Positions 41,301 to 54,950 of a stretch of 64,000 bases of DNA are shown in pieces. Every line of letters starts with the position of its first letter. Positions within the stretch are counted from its first letter, which is position 1. Location: positions 3,174,501 through 3,238,500 of the forward strand of contig JAZDXN010000029.1 in assembly GCA_037013495.1 (NCBI GenBank). Direction: 5' to 3'. The translations under genes and the position numbers were made by a program. Source of the stretch: Hippophae tibetana (lineage: Eukaryota; Streptophyta; Magnoliopsida; Rosales; Elaeagnaceae). The notes beneath the pieces were generated by a model. That model saw only the letters and a program-made list of their open reading frames with translations. It was not told the DNA's origin and ran no database searches.

Positions 41301-42883
41301 TCATAACTTTTGACTCGTGTGTAAAAACGACTATTATAGTATATCAAACTGAAGGTCATATCGAAATCCATAATCTTAGCTGACCTGGCTATATAAATAC
41401 ATTACTTGATCCTAAATTCCATCATTTACATCAGTTATCGAGGGTTTAAAGTTTTTATCACATATTTTACATTTTTGGTTTTATTCTATAGAGTTGTAAT
41501 GAAAATGGATTAGCCGAACAAGTGTATGTTTAAAAATAAACTAATGACTAAGAATATAATACAAATAATTTCATGATCCAACTAAAGAAATGAGAAGAGA
41601 AAAAGAAGAGGAGTGCTACTTTTTAATGTTTTCCATAACATATTTTAGAAATCGCAGTTGTACCTTGAAAAGGTCATAACTTTTGACTCGTGTGTAAAAA
41701 CGACTATTATATTATATCAAACTGAAGGTCGTATCGATATCCATAATCTTAGCTGACCTGGCTATATAAATACATTACTTGATCCTAAATTCCATCATTT
41801 ACATCAGTTAACGAGGGTTTAAAGTTTTTATCACATATTTTACATTTTTGGTTTTATTCTATAGAGTTGTAATGAAAATGGATTAGCCGAACAAGTGTAT
41901 GTTTAAAAATAAACTAATGACTAAGAATATAATACAAATAATTTCATGATCCAACTAAAGAAATGAGAAGAGAAAAAGAAGAGGAGTGCTACTTTTTATT
42001 GTTTTCAATAACTTATTTGAGAAATCGCAGTTGTACCTTGAAAAGGTCATAACTTTTGACTTATGTGTAAAAACGACTATTATAGTATATCAAACCGAAG
42101 GTCGTATCGATATCCATAATCTTAGCTGACCTTGCTATATAAATTCATTACTTGATCCTAAATTCCATCATTTACATCACTTATCGAGGGTTTAAAGTTT
42201 TTATCACATATTTTACATTTTTGGTTTCATTCAATAGAGTTGTAATGAAGATAGATGAGTCGACTAAGAGTATGTTTAAAAATATTCTTATGAATCTTAA
42301 TATAATACAAATAATTTCATGATCCAACAAAATAAATGAGAAGAGAAAAACAAGAGGAGTGCTACTTTTTAAAGGTTTCCATAACATATTTGAGAAATCG
42401 GAGTTGTACCTTGAAACGGTCATAACTTTTGACTCGTGTGTAAAAACGAATATTAAAGTATATCAAACCGAAGGTCGTATTGATATCCATAATCTTAGCT
42501 GACCTTGCTATATAAATTCATTACTTGATCCTAAATTCCATCATTTACATCACTTATCGAGGGTTTAAAGTTTTTATCACATATTTTACATTTTTGGTTT
42601 TATTCTATAGAGTTGTAATGCAGATGGATGAGCCGACCAAGTGTATGTTTAAAAATAAACTAATGACTAAGAATATAATACAAATAATTTCATGAAACAA
42701 TTAAAGAAATGAGAAGAGAAAAAGAAGAGGAGTGCTACTTTTTAATGTTTTCCATAACATATTTGAGAAATCAGAGTTGTACCTTTAAACGGTCATAACT
42801 TTTGACTCGTGTGTAAAAACGACAATAATAGTATATCAAACCGAAGCTCTTATCGATATCCATAATCTTAGATGACCTGGCTA
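35350..42883 (+). repeat. Blocks offset by 4103 bp (11 monomers)
   Basis: Bases about 35350-38780 match 39453-42883 at an offset of 4103 bp (11 x 373). Shared markers include AAAGGTTTCCATAAC in B-type monomers at about 36775, 38267, 40878 and 42370, GAAAATGGATTAGCCG monomers, and CATATCATATTTGAC. A modest number of single differences can be seen, for example near 37178, 37650 and 37738. Between the copies, at 39105-39452, lies a B-type monomer with an A-like TATTGTTTTCAATAATTTTTTTAAG tail, a hybrid not seen elsewhere. Confidence 0.8.
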
Positions 42884-44044
42884 TATAAATACATTACTTG
42901 ATCCTAAATTCCATCATTTACATCAGTTATCGAGGGTTTAAAGTTTTTATCACATATTTTACATTTTTGGTTTTATTCTATAGAGTTGTAATGAAAATGG
43001 ATTAGCCGAACAAGTGTATGTTTAAAAATAAACTAATGACTAAGAATATAATACAAATAATTTCATGATCCAACTAAAGAAATGAGAAGAGAAAAAGAAG
43101 AGGAGTGCTACTTTTTATTGTTTTCAATAACTTATTTGAGAAATCGCAGTTGTACCTTGAAACGGTCATAACTTTTGACTTATGTGTATAAACGACTATT
43201 ATAGTATATCAAACCGAAGGTCGTATCGATATCCATAATCTTAGTTGACCAGGCTATAGAAATTCATTACTTGATCCTAAATTCTATCATTTACATCACT
43301 TATCGAGGGTTTAAAGTTTTTATCACATATTTTACATTTTTGGTTTCATTCAATAGAGTTGTAATGAAGATAGATGAGTCGACTAAGAGTATGTTTAAAA
43401 ATATTCTTATGAATCTTAATATAATACAAATAATTTCATGATCCAACAAAATAAATGAGAAGAGAAAAACAAGAGGAGTGCTACTTTTTAAAGTTTTCCA
43501 TAACATATTTGAGAAATCGGAGTTGTACCTTGAAACGGTCATAACTTTTGACTCGTGTGTAAAAACGAATATTAAAGTATATCAAACCGAAGGTCGTATT
43601 GATATCCATAATCTTAGCTGACCTTGCTATATAAATTCATTACTTGATCCTAAATTCCATCATTTACATCACTTATCGAGGGTTTAAAGTTTTTATCACA
43701 TATTTTACATTTTTGGTTTTATTCTATAGAGTTGTAATGCAGATGGATGAGCCGACCAAGTGTATGTTTAAAAATAAACTAATGACTAAGAATATAATAC
43801 AAATAATTTCATGAAACAATTAAAGAAATGAGAAGAGAAAAAGAAGAGGAGTGCTACTTTTTAATGTTTTCCATAACATATTTTAGAAATCGCAGTTGTA
43901 CCTTGAAAAGGTCATAACTTTTGACTCGTGTGTAAAAACGACTATTATAGTATATCAAACTGAAGGTCATATCGAAATCCATAATCTTAGCTGACCTGGC
44001 TATATAAATACATTACTTGATCCTAAATTCCATCATTTACATCA
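42884..44044 (+). repeat. Satellite section with a B-C-D trimer
   Basis: About three monomers linking the 4103-bp and 5222-bp blocks, arranged as B, C and a D form (GAAAATGGATTAGCCGAACAAG). One base variant, GTGTATAAACG, lies near 43187. No other element is present. Confidence 0.75.
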
Positions 44045-47000
44045 GTTATCGAGGGTTTAAAGTTTTTATCACATATTTTACATTTTTGGTTTTATTCTAT
44101 AGAGTTGTAATGAAAATGGATTAGCCGAACAAGTGTATGTTTAAAAATAAACTAATGACTAAGAATATAATACAAATAATTTCATGATCCAACTAAAGAA
44201 ATGAGAAGAGAAAAAGAAGAGGAGTGCTACTTTTTATTGTTTTCAATAACTTATTTGAGAAATCGCAGATGTACCTTCAAACGGTCATAACTTTTGACTT
44301 ATGTGTAAAAACGACTATTATAGTATATCAAACCGAAGGTTGTATCGATATCCATAATCTTAGTTGACCAGGCTATAGAAATTCATTACTTGATCCTAAA
44401 TTCTATCATTTACATCACTTATCGAGGGTTTAAAGTTTTTATCACATATTTTACATTTTTGGTTTCATTCAATAGAGTTGTAATGAAGATAGATGAGTCG
44501 ACTAAGAGTATGTTTAAAAATATTCTTATGAATCTTAATATAATACAAATAATTTCATGATCCAACAAAATAAATGAGAAGAGAAAAACAAGAGGAGTGC
44601 TACTTTTTAAAGTTTTCCATAACATATTTGAGAAATCGGAGTTGTACCTTGAAACGGTCATAACTTTTGACTCGTGTGTAAAAACGAATATTAAAGTATA
44701 TCAAACCGAAGGTCGTATTGATATCCATAATCTTAGCTGACCTTGCTATATAAATTCATTACTTGATCCTAAATTCCATCATTTACATCACTTATCGAGG
44801 GTTTAAAGTTTTTATCACATATTTTACATTTTTGGTTTTATTCTATAGAGTTGTAATGCAGATGGATGAGCCGACCAAGTGTATGTTTAAAAATAAACTA
44901 ATGACTAAGAATATAATACAAATAATTTCATGAAACAATTAAAGAAATGAGAAGAGAAAAAGAAGAGGAGTGCTACTTTTTAATGTTTTCCATAACATAT
45001 TTGAGAAATCAGAGTTGTACCTTTAAACGGTCATAACTTTTGACTCGTGTGTAAAAACGACAACAATAGTATATCAAACCGAAGCACTTATCGATATCCA
45101 TAATCTTAGATGACCTGGCTATATTAATTCATTACTTGATTCTAAATTCCATCATTTACATCACTTATCGAGCGTTTAAAGTTTTTATCACATATTTTAC
45201 ATTTTTGGTTTTATTCTATAGAGTTGTAATGAAGATGGATGAGCCGACCAAGTGTATGTTTAAAAATAAACTAATGAATAAGAATATATTACAAATAATT
45301 TCATGATCCAACTAAAGAAATGAGAAGAGAAAAAGAAGAGGAGTGCTACTTTTTATTGTTTTCAATAATTTTTTTAAGAAATCGCAGTTGTACCTTGAAA
45401 CGGTCATAACTTTTGACTCGTGTGTAAAAATGACTATTATAGTATATCAAACCGAAGGTCGTATCGATATCCATAATCTTAGTTGACCTGGCTATAGAAA
45501 TTCATTACTTGATCCTAAATTCAATCATTTACATCACTTATCGAGGGTTTAAAGTTTTTGTCACGTATTTTACATTTTTGGTTTCATTCAATAGAGTTGT
45601 AATGAAGATAGATGAGTCGACTAAGAGTATGATTAAAAATATTCTTATGAATCTTAATATAATACAAATAATTTCATTATCCAACAAAATAAATGAGAAG
45701 AGAAAAAGAAGAGGAGTGCTACTTTTTAAAGTTTTCCATAACATATTTGAGAAATCGGAGTTGTACCTTGAAACGGTCATAACTTTTGACTCGTGTGTAA
45801 AAACGAATATTAAAGTATATCAAACCGAAGGTCGTATTGATATCCATAATCTTAGCTGACCTTGCTATATAAATTCATTACTTGATCCTAAATTCCATCA
45901 TTTACATCACTTATCGAGGGTTTAAAGTTTTTATCACATATTTTACATTTTTGGTTTTATTCTATAGAGTTGTAATGCAGATGGATGAGCCGACCAAGTG
46001 TATGTTTAAAAATAAACTAATCACTAAGAATATAATACAAATAATTTCATGAAACAATTAAAGAAATGAGAAGAGAAAAAGAAGAGGAGTGCTACTTTTT
46101 AATGTTTTCCATAACATATTTTAGAAATCGCAGTTGTACCTTGAAAAGGTCATAACTTTTGACTCGTGTGTAAAAACGACTATTATAATATATCAAACTA
46201 AAGGTCATATTGAAATCCATAATCTTAGCTGACCTGGCTATATAAATACATTACTTGATCCTAAATTCCATCATTTACATCAGTTATCGAGGGTTTAAAG
46301 TTTTTATCACATATTTTACATTTTTGGTTTTATTCTATAGAGTTGTAATGAAAATGGATTAGCCGAACAAGTGTATGTTTAAAAATAAACTAATGACTAA
46401 GAATATAATACAAATAATTTCATGATCCAACTAAAGAAATGAGAAGAGAAAAAGAAGAGGAGTGCTACTTTTTATTGTTTTCAATAACTTATTTGAGAAA
46501 TCGCAGTTGTACCTTGAAACGGTCATAACTTTTGACTTATGTGTAAAAACGACTATTATAGTATATCAAACCGAAGGTCGTATCGATATCCATAATCTTA
46601 GTTGACCAGGCTATTGAAATTCATTACTTGATCCTAAATTCTATCATTTACATCACTTATCGAGGGTTTAAAGTTTTTATCACATATTTTACATTTTTGG
46701 TTTCATTCAATAGAGTTGTAATGAAGATAGATGAGTCGACTAAGAGTATGTTTAAAAATATTCTTATGAATCTTAATATAATACAAATAATTTCATGATC
46801 CAACAAAATAAATGAGAAGAGAAAAACAAGAGGAATGCTACTTTTTAAAGTTTTCCATAACATATTTGAGAAATCGGAGTTGTACCTTGAAACGGTCATA
46901 ACTTTTGACTCGTGTGTAAAAACGAATATTAAAGTATATCAAACCGAAGGTCGTATTGATATCCATAATCTTAGCTGACCTTGCTATATAAATTCATTAC

Positions 47001-50000
47001 TTGATCCTAAATTCCATCATTTACATCACTTATCGAGTGTTTAAAGTTTTTATCACATATTTTACATTTTTGGTTTTATTCTATAGAGTTGTAATGCAGA
47101 TGGATGAGCCGACCAAGTGTATGTTTAAAAATAAACTAATGACTAAGAATATAATACAAATAATTTCATGAAACAATTAAAGAAATGAGAAGAGAAAAAG
47201 AAGAGGAGTGCTACTTTTTAATGTTTTCCATAACATATTTTAGAAATCGCAATTGTACCTTGAAAAGGTCATAACTTTTGACTCGTGTGTAAAAAAGACT
47301 ATTATAGTATATCAAACTGAAGGTCATATCGAAATCCATAATCTTAGCTGACCTGGCTATATAAATACATTACTTGATCCTAAATTCCATCATTTACATC
47401 AGTTATCGAGGGTTTAAAGTTTTTATCACATATTTTACATTTTTGGTTTTATTCTATAGAGTTGTAATGAAAATGGATTAGCCGAACAAGTGTATGTTTA
47501 AAAATAAACTAATGACTAAGAATATAATACAAATAATTTCATGATCCAACTAAAGAAATGAGATGAGAAAAAGAAGAGGAGTGCTACTTTTTATTGTTTT
47601 CAATAACTTATTTGAGAAATCGCAGTTGTACCTTGAAACAGTCATAACTTTTGACTTATGTGTAAAAACGACTATTATAGTATATCAAACCGAAGGTCGT
47701 ATCGATATCCATAATCTTAGTTGACCAGGCTATAGAAATTCATTACTTGATCCTAAATTCTATCATTTACATCACTTATCGAGGGTTTAAAGTTTTTATC
47801 ACATATTTTACATTTTTGGTTTCATTCAATAGAGTTGTAATGAAGATAGATGAGTCGACTAAGAGTATGTTTAAAAATATTCTTATGAATCTTAATATAA
47901 TACAAATAATTTCATGATCCAACAAAATAAATGAGAAGAGAAAAACAAGAGGAGTGCTACTTTTTAAAGTTTTCCATAACATATTTGAGAAATCGGAGTT
48001 GTACCTTGAAACGGTCATAACTTTTGACTCGTGTGTAAAAACGAATATTAAAGTATATCAAACCGAAGGTCGTATTGATATCCATAATCTTAGCTGACCT
48101 TGCTATATAAATTCATTACTTGATCCTAAATTCCATCATTTACATCACTTATCGAGGGTTTAAAGTTTTTATCACATATTTTACATTTTTGGTTTTATTC
48201 TATAGAGTTGTAATGCAGATGGATGAGCCGACCAAGTGTATGTTTAAAAATAAACTAATGACTAAGAATATAATACAAATAATTTCATGAAACAATTAAA
48301 GAAATGAGAAGAGAAAAAGAAGAGGAGTGCTACTTTTTAATGTTTTCCATAACATATTTGAGAAATCAGAGTTGTACCTTTAAACGGTCATAACTTTTGA
48401 CTCGTGTGTAAAAACGACAATAATAGTATATCAAACCGAAGCACTTATCGATATCCATAATCTTAGATGACCTGGCTATATTAATTCATTACTTGATCCT
48501 AAATTCCATCATTTACATCACTTATCGAGCGTTTAAAGTTTTTATCACATATTTTACATTTTTGGTTTTATTCTATAGAGTTGTAATGAAGATGGATGAG
48601 CCGACCAAGTGTATGTTTAAAAATAAACTAATGAATAAGAATATATTACAAATAATTTCATGATCCGACTAAAGAAATGAGAAGAGAAAAAGAAGAGGAG
48701 TGCTACTTTTTATTGTTTTCAATAATTTTTTTTAGAAATCGCAGTTGTACCTTGAAACGGTCATAACTATTGACTCGTGTGTAAAAACGACTATTATAGT
48801 ATATCAAACCGAAGGTCGTATCGATATCCATAATCTTAGTTGACCTGGCTATAGAAATTCATTACTTGATCCTAAATTCAATCATTTACATCACTTATCG
48901 AGGGTTTAAAGTTTTTGTCACGTATTTTACATTTTTGGTTTCATTCAATAGAGTTGTAATGAAGATAGATGAGTCGACTAAGAGTATGATTAAAAATATT
49001 CTTATGAATCTTAATATAATACAAATAATTTCATTATCCAACAAAATAAATGAGAAGAGAAAAAGAAGAGGAGTGCTACTTTTTAAAGTTTTCCATAACA
49101 TATTTGAGAAATCGGAGTTGTACCTTGAAACGGTCATAACTTTTGACTCGTGTGTAAAAACGAATATTAAAGTATATCAAACCGAAGGTCGTATTGATAT
49201 CCATAATCTTAGCTGACCTTGCTATATAAATTCATTACTTGATCCTAAATTCCATCATTTACATCACTTATCGAGGGTTTAAAGTTTTTATCACATATTT
49301 TACATTTTTGGTTTTATTCTATAGAGTTGTAATGAAAATGGATTAGCTGAACAAGTGTATGTTTAAAAATAAACTAATGACTAAGAATATAATACAAATA
49401 ATTTCATGATCCAACTAAAGAAATGAGAAGAGAAAAAGAAGAGGAGTGCTACTTTTTATTGTTTTCAATAACTTATTTGAGAAATCGCAGTTGTACCTTG
49501 AAACGGTCATAACTTTTGACTTATGTGTAAAAACGACTATTATAGTATATCAAACCGAAGGTCGTATCGATATCCATAATCTTAGTTGACCAGGCTATAG
49601 AAATTCATTACTTGATCCTAAATTCTATCATTTACATCACTTATCGAGGGTTTAAAGTTTTTATCACATATTTTACATTTTTGGTTTCATTCAATAGAGT
49701 TGTAATGAAGATAGATGAGTCGACTAAGAGTATGTTTAAAAATATTCTTATGAATCTTAATATAATACAAATAATTTCATGATCCAACAAAATAAATGAG
49801 AAGAGAAAAACAAGAGGAGTGCTACTTTTTAAAGTTTTCCATAACATATTTGAGAAATCGGAGTTGTACCTTGAAACGGTCCTAACTTTTGACTCGTGTG
49901 TAAAAACGAATATTAAAGTATATCAAACCGAAGGTCGTATTGATATCCATAATCTTAGCTGACCTTGCTATATAAATTCATAACTTGATCCTAAATTCCA

Positions 50001-53000
50001 TCATTTACATCACTTATCGAGGGTTTAAAGTTTTTATCACATATTTTACATTTTTGGTTTTATTCTATAGAGTTGTAATGCAGATGGATGAGCCGACCAA
50101 GTGTATGTTTAAAAATAAACTAATGACTAAGAATATAATACAAATAATTTCATGAAACAATTAAAGAAATGAGAAGAGAAAAAGAAGAGGAGTGCTACTT
50201 TTTAATGTTTTCCATAACATATTTGAGAAATCAGAGTTGTACCTTTAAACGGTCATAACTTTTGACTCGTGTGTAAAAACGACAATAATAGTATATCAAA
50301 CCGAAGCACTTATCGATATCCATAATCTTAGATGACCTGGCTATATTAATTCATTACTTGATCCTAAATTCCATCATTTACATCACTTATCGAGCGTTTA
50401 AAGTTTTTATCACATATTTTACATTTTTGGTTTTATTCTATAGAGTTGTAATGAAGATGGATGAGCCGACCAAGTGTATGTTTAAAAATAAACTAATGAA
50501 TAAGAATATATTACAAATAATTTCATGATCCAACTAAAGAAATGAGAAGAGAAAAAGAAGAGGAGTGCTACTTTTTATTGTTTTCAATAATTTTTTTAAG
50601 AAATCGCAGTTGTACCTTGAAACGGTCATAACTTTTGACTCGTGTGTAAAAATGACTATTATAGTATATCAAACCGAAGGTCGTATCGATATCCATAATC
50701 TTAGTTGACCTGGCTATAGAAATTCATTACTTGATCCTAAATTCAATCATTTACATCACTTATCGAGGGTTTAAAGTTTTTGTCACGTATTTTACATTTT
50801 TGGTTTCATTCAATAGAGTTGTAATGAAGATAGATGAGTCGACTAAGAGTATGATTAAAAATATTCTTATGAATCTTAATATAATACAAATAATTTCATT
50901 ATCCAACAAAATAAATGAGAAGAGAAAAAGAAGAGGAGTGCTACTTTTTAAAGTTTTCCATAACATATTTGAGAAATCGGAGTTGTACCTTGAAACGGTC
51001 ATAACTTTTGACTCGTGTGTAAAAACGAATATTAAAGTATATCAAACCGAAGGTCGTATTGATATCCATAATCTTAGCTGACCTTGCTATATAAATTCAT
51101 TACTTGATCCTAAATTCCATCATTTACATCACTTATCGAGGGTTTAAAGTTTTTATCACATATTTTACATTTTTGGTTTTATTCTATGGAGTTGTAATGC
51201 AGATGGATGAGCCGACCAAGTGTATGTTTAAAAATAAACTAATCACTAAGAATATAATACAAATAATTTCATGAAACAATTAAAGAAATGAGAAGAGAAA
51301 AAGAAGAGGAGTGCTACTTTTTAATGTTTTCCATAACATATTTGAGAAATCGGAGTTGTACCTTGAAAAGGTCATAACTTTTGACTCGTGTGTAAAAACG
51401 ACTATTATAATATATCAAACTAAAGGTCATATTGAAATCCATAATCTTAGCTGACCTGGCTATATAAATACATTACTTGATCCTAAATTCCATCATTTAC
51501 ATCAGTTATCGAGGGTTTAAAGTTTTTATCACATATTTTACATTTTTGGTTTTATTCTATAGAGTTGTAATGAAAATGGATTAGCCGAACAAGTGTATGT
51601 TTAAAAATAAACTAATGACTAAGAATATAATACAAATAATTTCATGATCCAACTAAAGAAATGAGAAGAGAAAAAGAAGAGGAGTGCTACTTTTTATTGT
51701 TTTCAATAACTTATTTGAGAAATCGCAGTTGTACCTTGAAACGGTCATAACTTTTGACTTATGTGTAAAAACGACTATTATAGTATATCAAACCGAAGGT
51801 CGTATCGATATCCATAATCTTAGTTGACCAGGCTATAGAAATTCATTACTTGATCCTAAATTCTATCATTTACATCACTTATCGAGGGTTTAAAGTTTTT
51901 ATCACATATTTTACATTTTTGGTTTCATTCAATAGAGTTGTAATGAAGATAGATGAGTCGACTAAGAGTATGTTTAAAAATATTCTTATGAATCTTAATA
52001 TAATACAAATAATTTCATGATCCAACAAAATAAATGAGAAGAGAAAAACAAGAGGAATGCTACTTTTTAAAGTTTTCCATAACATATTTGAGAAATCGGA
52101 GTTGTACCTTGAAACGGTCATAACTTTTGACTCGTGTGTAAAAACGAATATTAAAGTATATCAAACCGAAGGTCGTATTGATATCCATAATCTTAGCTGA
52201 CCTTGCTATATAAATTCATTACTTGATCCTAAATTCCATCATTTACATCACTTATCGAGTGTTTAAAGTTTTTATCACATATTTTACATTTTTGGTTTTA
52301 TTCTATAGAGTTGTAATGCAGATGGATGAGCCGACCAAGTGTATGTTTAAAAATAAACTAATGACTAAGAATATAATACAAATAATTTCATGAAACAATT
52401 AAAGAAATGAGAAGAGAAAAAGAAGAGGAGTGCTACTTTTTAATGTTTTCCATAACATATTTTAGAAATCGCAGTTGTACCTTGAAAAGGTCATAACTTT
52501 TGACTCGTGTGTAAAAACGACTATTATAGTATATCAAACTGAAGGTCATATCGAAATCCATAATCTTAGCTGACCTGGCTATATAAATACATTACTTGAT
52601 CCTAAATTCCATCATTTACATCAGTTATCGAGGGTTTAAAGTTTTTATCACATATTTTACATTTTTGGTTTTATTCTATAGAGTTGTAATGAAAATGGAT
52701 TAGCCGAACAAGTGTATGTTTAAAAATATACTAATGACTAAGAATATAATACAAATAATTTCATGATCCAACTAAAGAAATGAGATGAGAAAAAGAAGAG
52801 GAGTGCTACTTTTTATTGTTTTCAATAACTTATTTGAGAAATCGCAGTTGTACCTTGAAACGGTCATAACTTTTGACTTATGTGTAAAAACGACTATTAT
52901 AGTATATCAAACCGAAGGTCGTATCGATATCCATAATCTTAGTTGACCAGGCTATAGAAATTCATTACTTGATCCTAAATTCTATCATTTACATCACTTA

Positions 53001-54950
53001 TCGAGGGTTTAAAGTTTTTATCACATATTTTACATTTTTGGTTTCATTCAATAGAGTTGTAATGAAGATAGATGAGTCGACTAAGAGTATGTTTAAAAAT
53101 ATTCTTATGAATCTTAATATAATACAAATAATTTCATGATCCAACAAAATAAATGAGAAGAGAAAAACAAGAGGAGTGCTACTTTTTAAAGTTTTCCATA
53201 ACATATTTGAGAAATCGGAGTTGTACCTTGAAACGGTCCTAACTTTTGACTCGTGTGTAAAAACGAATATTAAAGTATATCAAACCGAAGGTCGTATTGA
53301 TATCCATAATCTTAGCTGACCTTGCTATATAAATTCATAACTTGATCCTAAATTCCATCATTTACATCACTTATCGAGGGTTTAAAGTTTTTATCACATA
53401 TTTTACATTTTTGGTTTTATTCTATAGAGTTGTAATGCAGATGGATGAGCCGACCAAGTGTATGTTTAAAAATAAACTAATGACTAAGAATATAATACAA
53501 ATAATTTCATGAAACAATTAAAGAAATGAGAAGAGAAAAAGAAGAGGAGTGCTACTTTTTAATGTTTTCCATAACATATTTGAGAAATCAGAGTTGTACC
53601 TTTAAACGGTCATAACTTTTGACTCGTGTGTAAAAACGACAATAATAGTATATCAAACCGAAGCACTTATCGATATCCATAATCTTAGATGACCTGGCTA
53701 TATTAATTCATTACTTGATCCTAAATTCCATCATTTACATCACTTATCGAGCGTTTAAAGTTTTTATCACATATTTTACATTTTTGGTTTTATTCTATAG
53801 AGTTGTAATGAAGATGGATGAGCCGACCAAGTGTATGTTTAAAAATAAACTAATGAATAAGAATATATTACAAATAATTTCATGATCCAACTAAAGAAAT
53901 GAGAAGAGAAAAAGAAGAGGAGTGCTACTTTTTATTGTTTTCAATAATTTTTTTTAGAAATCGCAGTTGTACCTTGAAACGGTCATAACTATTGACTCGT
54001 GTGTAAAAACGACTATTATAGTATATCAAACCGAAGGTCGTATCGATATCCATAATCTTAGTTGACCTGGCTATAGAAATTCATTACTTGATCCTAAATT
54101 CAATCATTTACATCACTTATCGAGGGTTTAAAGTTTTTGTCACGTATTTTACATTTTTGGTTTCATTCAATAGAGTTGTAATGAAGATAGATGAGTCGAC
54201 TAAGAGTATGATTAAAAATATTCTTATGAATCTTAATATAATACAAATAATTTCATTATCCAACAAAATAAATGAGAAGAGAAAAAGAAGAGGAGTGCTA
54301 CTTTTTAAAGTTTTCCATAACATATTTGAGAAATCGGAGTTGTACCTTGAAACGGTCATAACTTTTGACTCGTGTGTAAAAACGAATATTAAAGTATATC
54401 AAACCGAAGGTCGTATTGATATCCATAATCTTAGCTGACCTTGCTATATAAATTCATTACTTGATCCTAAATTCCATCATTTACATCACTTATCGAGGGT
54501 TTAAAGTTTTTATCACATATTTTACATTTTTGGTTTTATTCTATAGAGTTGTAATGAAAATGGATTAGCCGAACAAGTGTATGTTTAAAAATAAACTAAT
54601 GACTAAGAATATAATACAAATAATTTCATGATCCAACTAAAGAAAGGAGAAGAGAAAAAGAAGAGGAGTGCTACTTTTTATTGTTTTCAATAACATATTT
54701 GAGAAATCGCAGTTGTACCTTGAAACGGTCATAACTTTTGACTCGTGTGTAAAAACGACTATTATAGTATATCAAACCGAAGGTCGTATCGATATCCATA
54801 ATCTTAGTTGACCAGGCTATAGAAATTCATTACTTGATCCTAAATTCTATCATTTACATCACTTATCGAGGGTTTAAAGTTTTTATCACATATTTTACAT
54901 TTTTGGTTTCATTCAATAGAGTTGTAATGAAGATAGATGAGTCGACTAAG
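44045..54950 (+). repeat. Tandem duplication of a 14-monomer unit (5222 bp)
   Basis: A unit of 5222 bp (14 x 373) occupies about 44045-49266 and recurs from 49267, staying matched to about 54950. From 44419 the monomer order is B-C-A, B'-C-D, B-C-D, B-C-A, B'-D, and it starts again at 49641. Here D is the GAAAATGGATTAGCCG form and B' the B form with CATTATCC. Successive B monomers at 43300, 44419, 45538, 46657, 47776 and 48895 are each 1119 bp apart, showing the trimer as a lower-order unit. Differences between copies are few, for example near 46125/51347, 47296/52518 and 49521/54743. This is the largest clear higher-order repeat in the window. Confidence 0.87.
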
